Of a DNA stretch of 64,000 nucleotides, positions 58,301-64,000 are shown piece by piece. A program made the position numbers and the translations under genes. The stretch's first letter is position 1, and the number at the start of each line of letters is the position of its first letter. The DNA is taken from the NCBI GenBank assembly GCA_021646405.1, contig SOER01000003.1, forward strand, positions 62,001 to 126,000, written 5' to 3'. Below the pieces are notes generated by a model. It made no database searches. It saw only the letters and a program-made list of their open reading frames with translations, and was not told the origin of the DNA. The DNA is from Candidatus Loosdrechtia aerotolerans. GTDB taxonomy: Bacteria > Planctomycetota > Brocadiia > Brocadiales > Brocadiaceae.

Positions 58301-60190
58301 ATGAATTACAAACCATATGCAGTTTCATGGAATACAACCTATCGTTGCAATCTGCACTGCAGCCATTGTTATCTCGATACGAATGCACTAACCAAACAAT
58401 CTGCCAGTGAATTAACCACCCGGGAAGGATTTAAACTCATAGACCAGATGGCAGAACTGAATCCCAACCTGCTCTTAATCCTTACCGGTGGAGAGCCCTT
58501 GCTCAGAGAGGATATTTACGATTTAGCTTCATACGCCTCCCAGAAAGGTATGATGGTAGTGCTGGGCACAAACGGAAACCTGATTGACGACGACATTGCA
58601 AAGAGGTTAAAAGAGAGTGGGGTAACCGGTATTGGTATCAGCCTTGATTCTCTTGTACCTGAGATACACGACAATTTCCGGGGAAATTCAGGTACGTGGG
58701 ACGATACCCTTAACGGGATCGAAGCATGCCGCCGGCAGGGAATCGAGTTCCAAATACAGACTACCGTCACCAGGAAAAATTTTCACGAAATTCCCCGTAT
58801 TATCGAATTCTCATACAACCTCGGCGCAAGGGTTTTCAACCTATTCTTTTTGGTATGCACCGGTAAAGGTCAGGAACTAACGGACATTACACCGCAACAA
58901 TACGATCAGGCGCTTCTTCAGCTCTACGAAATACAAAAAAACTACCAGGGAAAAATGATGGTAGGCGCAAAATGTGCGCCGCACTATCGAAGAATTGTGT
59001 ATGAACATGATACCACATCACCTCTTGTCCGGGCATACGCAGGGGGGTGTCCGGCCGCCACGCATTATTGCAGGATTACTCCAGAGGGAGATGTTACACC
59101 GTGCCCTTATATGCCTAATATTTCCGGAAATATACGGGAAAAGGATTTTGGGGAGATATGGAATAATGCCGCCGATTTTCAATCCCTGCGGTATGCAGAC
59201 CTCAACGGTAGATGCGGAATATGTGAATTCAAGCACCTCTGCAAAGGATGCCGGGCAAGGGCACTTGCTACAACAGGAAACCAAATGGACGAAGATGCCT
59301 GGTGTAATTATATTCCGGGACACTATGGTAATACGGTTATCCAATTGGCATCATCTGAAACCTTTGGAATTGAGGAGGATTTTACTCTACCCTGGAGCGC
59401 AGAAGCAAAGGGCATTCTAAAGCAAATCCCCTCTTTCAGCCGGGGTATGGTTATAAAAAATGTAGAAAACTATGCAGCAGAAAATAATCATCAGGAAATA
59501 ACATTAGCAATAATGAAATCTGCACGGGAAGAGATGATTTTAAAGAGAAGAACTGCGTTTCCTGCAGAAGATAAAAATCAGGATATACAGGTGAAAGAAG
59601 ATAAAGACCGTGTCCACCAGGACGATGAAATTCCATGGACCGAAGAGGCAAGGAAACGGGTTGCAAACGCCCCGGACTTTGTACGACCAGGTATTTTAAA
59701 ACTCATGCAGAAAAAAGCACGGCGTCATGGTTATACAGAAATTACCTCTAAATTTCTTTCTGAAATAAGGGATGAATCTATGCAGCTTGCGTCAAAACGT
59801 ATTAAGAATATCGGCTTTGATGAACTCAGAATGGACGCCTGGGACAAGGCAAAAGAAAAATTAAAAAGTGTTCATAAAAAAGAAGTTATCGATACTATTA
59901 AGAAATTTCTGGAAGAGCGTACCCATAAGAAAGAAGGCATTATTACCAAATTCCAGGCCTATTTGAAAACTGTAAACAGAACAACACAAGAAACCCCTTT
60001 GTCACCTACATGGACAGAGGAAGCATCACAGCGTATTGAAAGAGCACCTCTCTTTGTGAGAGGGAGAGCAAAGAATGCCATTGAAGACTTTGCAGTCCAA
60101 AACGGTATTGCCGAAATCACTATAGAATTGATAGAGCGATACATGAAAAACATCCCCTCTTTTGTTAAAAATAAATTCCGGGATACATAA
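58301..60190 (+). CDS. Radical SAM/SPASM protein with three C-terminal PCP-reductase-type domains
   Basis: 629 residues. Radical SAM core with the cluster cysteines C16, C20, C23 (CNLHCSHC), GGEPLLR and a SPASM-type cysteine region at about 264-340 (TPCPYMPN, CGICEFKHLCKGCRARA). This part resembles the NirJ/AhbC/AhbD enzymes of heme d1 and heme synthesis. Three ~50-residue domains follow at about 363-410, 444-493 and 569-618, each with W-[ST]-x-E-A, a -P-x-F-x-R- pair and an EIT core, the pattern of the C-terminal domain of light-independent protochlorophyllide reductase. A triple copy on a radical SAM protein is unusual. Tetrapyrrole chemistry is the best guess, not proven. Confidence 0.8.
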   Translation: MNYKPYAVSWNTTYRCNLHCSHCYLDTNALTKQSASELTTREGFKLIDQMAELNPNLLLILTGGEPLLREDIYDLASYASQKGMMVVLGTNGNLIDDDIAKRLKESGVTGIGISLDSLVPEIHDNFRGNSGTWDDTLNGIEACRRQGIEFQIQTTVTRKNFHEIPRIIEFSYNLGARVFNLFFLVCTGKGQELTDITPQQYDQALLQLYEIQKNYQGKMMVGAKCAPHYRRIVYEHDTTSPLVRAYAGGCPAATHYCRITPEGDVTPCPYMPNISGNIREKDFGEIWNNAADFQSLRYADLNGRCGICEFKHLCKGCRARALATTGNQMDEDAWCNYIPGHYGNTVIQLASSETFGIEEDFTLPWSAEAKGILKQIPSFSRGMVIKNVENYAAENNHQEITLAIMKSAREEMILKRRTAFPAEDKNQDIQVKEDKDRVHQDDEIPWTEEARKRVANAPDFVRPGILKLMQKKARRHGYTEITSKFLSEIRDESMQLASKRIKNIGFDELRMDAWDKAKEKLKSVHKKEVIDTIKKFLEERTHKKEGIITKFQAYLKTVNRTTQETPLSPTWTEEASQRIERAPLFVRGRAKNAIEDFAVQNGIAEITIELIERYMKNIPSFVKNKFRDT

Positions 60191-60231
60191 GTTACTGAAT
60201 GAGTAAAAAGCTTTTGTAGCCGGATTCCTTC

Positions 60232-60256
60232 AGTGCAGAATAATGCTGTACTTTTT
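60232..60256 (+). terminator. Possible terminator after the radical SAM gene
   Basis: Arms AGTGCAG (60232-60238) and CTGTACT (60246-60252, one G-U pair) with a seven-base loop, followed by TTTT. It is 42 bases after the stop. The arms resemble one end of the hairpin at 55691-55726, so a dispersed unit is also possible. Confidence 0.4.
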
Positions 60257-60295
60257 CCGGGGTATGAACGTAAGTGTGCACAGACTGAAGCCTGT

Positions 60296-60480
60296 AACAA
60301 ATAAATTCCAAATAACAATATCCAAATAACAAATAAATCCCAAAAAACAAATCCCAAATTCCAAAAAGTGTGGTTTTGGAAATTGGATATTGAGATTTGG
60401 AATTTGTTTGGAATTTGGAATTTGGGATTTGGGATTTACGCTTGCGTTTATCTGCGTCCTATTTTTGGTTTTTGGAATTT
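60296..60480. repeat. Large TTTGGAATT/AAATTCC-type palindromic repeat
   Basis: The first part is made of AAATAAATTCC, AAATAACAA and AAATCCCAAATTCC units; after a GTGTGG centre (about 60368-60373) the complementary strand pattern appears (TTTTGGAAATTGG, TTTGGAATTTGTTTGG, TTTGGGATTTGGG). The two halves can pair as a very long imperfect hairpin. It occupies most of the space before the sensor kinase at 60484 and is the source of a false N-terminal extension. Confidence 0.7.
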
Positions 60481-60483
60481 ATC

Positions 60484-62544
60484 ATGAATACCATAGTAAA
60501 GCAGATCCTGCAAAAATATGGAAACTACAAAGGCATCATCCTTAAGATTATCCATAAATTTCATATACCCTCCTACAAATCCATACGAACGAAGATTATT
60601 ATTTCTTCAATACTCCTTTCCATATTTCCTATCCTCATTATGAGGGTATTTGTTTATCCTACCGAGAAAAAGGCCTTGCAGGAGTCGTTGATCCAAAACC
60701 TTGAAGGGGTCGGACACAAACAAGCAGAGCTTATCGTAAAGTGGATTAACGAAAGAAAGGCAGACGCAAAAATTATTGCAGAGAATCCCAATGTACCAGG
60801 CGTTATTTATAAATCCGAAGGCAGCGAAAATTTTTACCGACTTCTCCATCATTTGAATAGTGTTCGGGAGGCTTACGGTTATAAGGAAATCTTCATTTCT
60901 GATCGTCATGGGGATCTAAAAATTACTACGGCAACGGGAATGGTGATTACCAATCTGACAGGATACGAATTTTTCGAGAAAGCTGTCCACGGTGCTACCT
61001 TTATATCACCTATTGCACCATCAGTGATCCCATTAGAGAATGAATATGGGGAATTGGAGTTAGGTATACCTACTCTGTATATCACTACACCGGTGATTTA
61101 TGAAAAAAAGATTATTGGTGTAGTATGTTTGAGAGTAGACGTGATGGAGATTAGCAAACTTATGAGAAGTGTCAGGCTGGGAGAAACAGGGGAAACATAT
61201 CTGATCAATAAAGAAGGATTTATGATCTCCGAATCCAGGTTTTTAAAAGACCTTAAGGACTTTGGAATTGTTCGCAAAAGAACAACCCTCGAACTCAAGG
61301 TAATAAATCCGAAGACAGGGGAATTTATCCGGAGCGTTAAAGAATGTTTAAAAGGAAGAAGTGGAAACGACGGTGATGGCTACGAGGACTACCGGGGAAT
61401 ACAGGTATTAGGTTTCTGGCAATGGATCCCGGAACTCAACTGGGGCGTTATCGCAGAAATCGACGTTAATGAAGGCTACGGTATGGTGAGAAAACTCCAT
61501 ACCATCATCTCATCAATCATGATACTTATAACACTTATCGTTATCTCCTTCGCATTCTTTTTTGGTAAGAAGATATCAGAGCCAATTCTTTATCTTACCG
61601 AGATAACAAAAAGTATCTCCGAAGGGGATTACAGTAAACGGGTAAAAATTATGTCTCACGATGAAGTTGGTGAACTAACAAATTCCTTCAATAAAATGGC
61701 AGGCTCCTTAGAAGAAAAAACACAGATACTCAAGGAATACACCTCGAACCTTGAGAAAACGGTTGAAGAAAGAACAAAAGACCTTATCCGTACGAATCAG
61801 AAACTTGAAACACAAAGCAGCAATCTGAAAAAGGCGTATAAAGAATTACTCACACTTGATCAGATGAAGGACAAAATGATACGGGATGTATCTCACGAAC
61901 TTAAATCACCCGTCGCTCAGGTACAAATGGCCGTCGATCTCTGGTTTAAAGAGGTGAAAAAGGGATATAAAGACCGTTCAAATGAAGAGAAATTCAGCAA
62001 GATTATTCACGACAGCCTGCAAAGGTTGCGGAAAACCATTGAGAGCATCCTTGACCTTTCTGTTTTAGAATCAGGCCGTTTGGTATTTAAAAAAGAGATC
62101 CTCCACCTCAGCGAACTTACAATTCAGACCATTACAGGTATGAGGCTTATTGCAGAAAAGAAGGGACTTGCTCTTGTAAGTGACATACCTGATAGAGTAC
62201 CCTCTGTTATTGGAGATAAGAGTGAAATCCAACGGGTAATTACCAACCTCATAGACAATGCAATAAAATACACCGAACAAGGGGAGATTCATGTTTCTCT
62301 GAGACAGAAGGGTGCTTACATAGAGTTCTCTATAAAAGATACGGGAGTAGGTATCGGAATACCACAAGAACAGTTCTCAAGAATCTTTGAGAGATTCTTT
62401 CAGGAGCGCCCACGGATAGATGGTGCAGGGGTAGGGCTTGCAATATGCAAAAACATTATCAAAGCACACAGAGGGCAGATATGGGCAGAAAGTGGCGGGC
62501 CCGGGAAGGGTTCAACTTTTCGATTTACTTTACCGTTAGCATAG
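60484..62544 (+). CDS. Membrane sensor histidine kinase with a Cache-type sensor and HAMP
   Basis: 686 residues from the ATG at 60484; an apparent longer frame from 60397 lies in the palindromic repeat and is rejected. First membrane helix at about 38-58, a ~280-residue extracytoplasmic part with a Cache-like pattern (GYKEIFISDRHGDLKITTAT, TPVIYEKKIIGVVCLRVD, MRSVRLGETGETYLINKEGF), second helix about 340-362, HAMP, coiled linker, HisKA (phospho-acceptor near 470, RDVSHELKSPVAQVQMAVD) and HATPase (GAGVGLAICKNI). Its kinase core is very close to that of 49434-51020. It has no adjacent response regulator; the single-domain regulator at 51037 may be a common partner. Confidence 0.92.
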   Translation: MNTIVKQILQKYGNYKGIILKIIHKFHIPSYKSIRTKIIISSILLSIFPILIMRVFVYPTEKKALQESLIQNLEGVGHKQAELIVKWINERKADAKIIAENPNVPGVIYKSEGSENFYRLLHHLNSVREAYGYKEIFISDRHGDLKITTATGMVITNLTGYEFFEKAVHGATFISPIAPSVIPLENEYGELELGIPTLYITTPVIYEKKIIGVVCLRVDVMEISKLMRSVRLGETGETYLINKEGFMISESRFLKDLKDFGIVRKRTTLELKVINPKTGEFIRSVKECLKGRSGNDGDGYEDYRGIQVLGFWQWIPELNWGVIAEIDVNEGYGMVRKLHTIISSIMILITLIVISFAFFFGKKISEPILYLTEITKSISEGDYSKRVKIMSHDEVGELTNSFNKMAGSLEEKTQILKEYTSNLEKTVEERTKDLIRTNQKLETQSSNLKKAYKELLTLDQMKDKMIRDVSHELKSPVAQVQMAVDLWFKEVKKGYKDRSNEEKFSKIIHDSLQRLRKTIESILDLSVLESGRLVFKKEILHLSELTIQTITGMRLIAEKKGLALVSDIPDRVPSVIGDKSEIQRVITNLIDNAIKYTEQGEIHVSLRQKGAYIEFSIKDTGVGIGIPQEQFSRIFERFFQERPRIDGAGVGLAICKNIIKAHRGQIWAESGGPGKGSTFRFTLPLA

Positions 62545-62610
62545 TATTCATATGATGAAACCGGACATTATCAAGTCAGGCCTTCGGCGACTTTTGTCTG
62601 TTGTAAAGAT

Positions 62611-62684
62611 GTAGGGCAAGGCTTTAGCCTTGCTTTCCCGCCAGAATACCTGTACGGGGAGGCAACCCTAAAGGGTCGCCCTAC
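62611..62684. repeat. Compact 74-base element with two inner hairpins
   Basis: Outer arms GTAGGGC (62611-62617) and GCCCTAC (62678-62684). Inside are two perfect or near-perfect hairpins: GCAAGGCTTTAGCCTTGC (62616-62633) and GGCAACCCTAAAGGGTCGCC (62661-62680). The outer and inner pairs overlap by a few bases at the borders. The whole can fold into a branched structure. It looks like a dispersed miniature element. Confidence 0.6.
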
Positions 62685-62708
62685 TTTGAAATCCCTCAGC
62701 ATGTACTT

Positions 62709-62834
62709 AACCCCGAAGGGGTGACATTATGAAGCTGTTAGTTCGACAAGCTCACCACAAGGTTTTGGCACCACCGTTCCGGGTTAGCTGTTATTTTCAT
62801 TTTTTATTTACAAGTATGTCACCCCTTCGGGGTT
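62709..62834. repeat. 19-base perfect inverted repeats flanking 88 bases
   Basis: Left arm AACCCCGAAGGGGTGACAT (62709-62727) and right arm ATGTCACCCCTTCGGGGTT (62816-62834) are exact reverse complements. Each arm contains its own CCCCGAAGGGG palindrome. The 88 bases between have no coding character. Arms and size fit a non-autonomous miniature element. Confidence 0.7.
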
Positions 62835-62929
62835 TACAATTCTTCTGAGGTCTTTTGCTATAATCATGGCATTCCTTCGGGATTAAAAACAATTCAACAT
62901 AAAGAATCACTGTTGCATCATAGTAACAT

Positions 62930-63003
62930 CATTACCCTGATAACAACACCTCCCCGCAAACCCGCTTACATAAAATGAAAATCCCTATACCATCAAGCTA
63001 AGG
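62930..63003. repeat. Dispersed 73-base repeat, copy 2
   Basis: Almost the same as 51853-51925, including CACCTCCCCGCAAACCCG, CTTACATAAAATGAAAAT and CCTATACCATCAAGCT. High conservation in a non-coding spacer 11 kb away suggests either recent spread or selection for structure or RNA. Confidence 0.7.
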
Positions 63004-63425
63004 TATCTCCCTCACACAAAGACACAAAGAATAAAGTTGAATACTGATTGTTGGAATAATAGCTACCATAGTTCCGCTTCTCGTTGGTTTTACCCTGGAT
63101 AAAGAGGAGAATAAAAAGCGGAATGCCGGAATAAGAGTTGAATACCTCTTAATTTTTCATAATCTTTGATATAATCCGGATGCCCGGATACCGCCATTTT
63201 CCACAATAAACTTTCTTGGTTTATCTGTTTTCCATGGAAAAGTTTTTCTTTCATTCTGCCATCTATCGTAAAAACATATCAAAACCGATAAAGACAAACA
63301 AGAATTAAATTCCTTTGAAAGTCTTAAAAATATTGATACAATCAAAAGAAACAGGAACATATGAGAAATCATAAAAATATCTAAAAAAAGCCTGGAAATT
63401 TTTTCATGAAACTTACCGTTAAATA

Positions 63426-63776
63426 ATGAGTAGAAGGTCTCTCTTTTCTTTAAGCGTGCTCCACTCCTTACTGTTTTTTGTAATTACCTATGTATCTATA
63501 GAATCTTTAACTGCGGAGAAAGCGGAGAGTCATAGCAGGGGAAATAACTTTCAGCGCGTGGTACACGGTTTGGGTTTGGGGGCTACAACAAAACCTACGT
63601 GGTGCTATATCAATTTCGACCCGAGGGTCGACCCGCGCTGTCCATGTATCGAATGGCCTGTCCCCGGAGGTTTCTGCTATTGCCCGGAACATACAGGCAC
63701 CGTCTCTTATATAGCTGGTAATGTCGAAATGGGTATAGCAATAGAAACAAAAGAAGGCACAGCCCCTGAATTGTAA
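63426..63776 (+). CDS. Small secreted Cys-rich protein
   Basis: 116 residues. N-terminal hydrophobic segment (about 7-26) with a charged start, consistent with a signal peptide. The mature part has five cysteines, C60, C72, C74, C84 and C86 (WCYINFD, RCPCIEW, FCYCPEH), with a glycine- and proline-rich context. I do not recognise a family. The CxC pairs suggest metal or disulfide chemistry. It precedes a probable ABC permease, 84 bases away, and may be exported or processed with it, which is inference. Confidence 0.55.
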   Translation: MSRRSLFSLSVLHSLLFFVITYVSIESLTAEKAESHSRGNNFQRVVHGLGLGATTKPTWCYINFDPRVDPRCPCIEWPVPGGFCYCPEHTGTVSYIAGNVEMGIAIETKEGTAPEL

Positions 63777-63860
63777 GGTACCAATCTTATCTATCGGCTT
63801 TTAAAGAGTATTTCATTGAAATCGATACCAAAAGACTTGTTGAAAATTTAGGTTGCTATC

Positions 63861-64000
63861 GTGAATAAACACATAAATCTTCTTCTTCTGGCAACAGAAA
63901 ATATATTACGGCACAAAACAAAAACCGTCGTCGTGTGTCTCTGTATTGTTGCTATCCTTTCCCCTTTCATAACGGCCATTGCCATATCAGAAGGCATAAG
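63861..64000 (+). CDS. Probable ABC transporter permease, N-terminal part
   Basis: Only 46 residues are inside the window, from a GTG at 63861; an in-frame stop at 63849 sets this as the earliest possible start. The sequence begins with LLLLATENILRHKTKT and continues into a hydrophobic helix (VVVCLCIVAILSPFITAIA) followed by ISEGI, the pattern of the first membrane helix of FtsX/MacB-type permeases. The rest of the gene and its ATPase should lie to the right. Family call rests on this short piece. Confidence 0.55.
   Translation, partial: MNKHINLLLLATENILRHKTKTVVVCLCIVAILSPFITAIAISEGI

Larger units (their letters stand above)
62545..63425. other. Repeat-rich intergenic region
   Basis: Holds three repeat structures (62611-62684, 62709-62834 and 62930-63003). 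The final part, 63004-63425, has no element I can name; a frame at 63157-63372 on the minus strand has no coding character. I see no RNA gene. Confidence 0.5.

Noticed and set aside
60397-60483. N-terminal extension of the sensor kinase
   Set aside because: Its residues are translated from the TTTGGAATT palindromic repeat; the ATG at 60484 begins the real protein.
62545-63003. tRNA or other structured RNA gene in the compact hairpin element
   Set aside because: The branched 62611-62684 fold lacks the TTCGA loop and CCA-end features of tRNA and looks like a repeat unit.
63157-63372. Frame of 71 residues on the minus strand
   Set aside because: No ribosome site, no recognisable motif, and it lies in a repeat-rich AT-rich spacer; likely chance.

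Overview
The window reads as an ordinary chromosomal stretch, AT-rich by eye, from a strictly respiring bacterium. My best guess is an anammox planctomycete (Candidatus Brocadiales: Kuenenia/Brocadia relatives). The strongest clue is a gene at 45840-47885 that fuses an ammonium transporter to a histidine kinase; a fusion of this type (Ks-Amt5) is known from Kuenenia. A polyferredoxin of NapH/NapG type, many TPR lipoproteins and many dispersed intergenic repeats fit that assignment but do not prove it. I saw no rRNA, tRNA, transposase, phage gene or CRISPR array.

Layout. 1-6.5 kb: the start of a MEMO-family gene, a PP-loop tRNA-thiolation-type enzyme with a TPR protein, a 2-Cys peroxiredoxin, a small zinc-ribbon membrane protein, a sigma-54 two-component pair and a cold-shock protein. 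6.7-9.2 kb: rpsO-pnp. 9.3-11.8 kb: a fused membrane polyferredoxin. 12.4-16.9 kb: a secreted 14-repeat protein, two BON-domain envelope proteins and small membrane proteins. 16.9-27.6 kb: rfbB, then a complete F-type ATP synthase operon (atpZ-I-B-E-F-H-A-G-D-C) preceded by a PhoU-like gene and hemL. 27.7-38.7 kb: purN, TPR lipoproteins, a double-length FAD oxidoreductase, an orphan hxlB, yggT, a phosphatase/polyprenol-kinase fusion, ruvX, a U32 protease-like gene and envelope proteins. 39.4-51.4 kb: a signalling island with a sigma-54 response regulator, a 1405-residue multi-PAS kinase, the Amt-kinase fusion, a nitroreductase, a macrodomain protein, and a second kinase/regulator pair. 51.9-62.5 kb: polX, mtnP, two FKBP-type isomerases, a UMF1 transporter, a radical SAM protein with three protochlorophyllide-reductase-type tail domains, and another sensor kinase. 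62.5-64 kb: repeat-rich spacer, a Cys-rich secreted protein and the start of a probable ABC permease.

How the genes work together. The ATP synthase block is the core energy module; the c subunit carries the Gln/Glu/Ser/Tyr set seen in sodium-binding rotors. The signalling island probably senses ammonium and other cues and passes them to a sigma-54 activator. Several proteins are unusual fusions or tandem duplications (polyferredoxin, FAD oxidoreductase, HAD-kinase, radical SAM), and these are the best candidates for undescribed biochemistry. From about 51.5 kb onward the intergenic spaces are filled with several families of short inverted and dispersed repeats.
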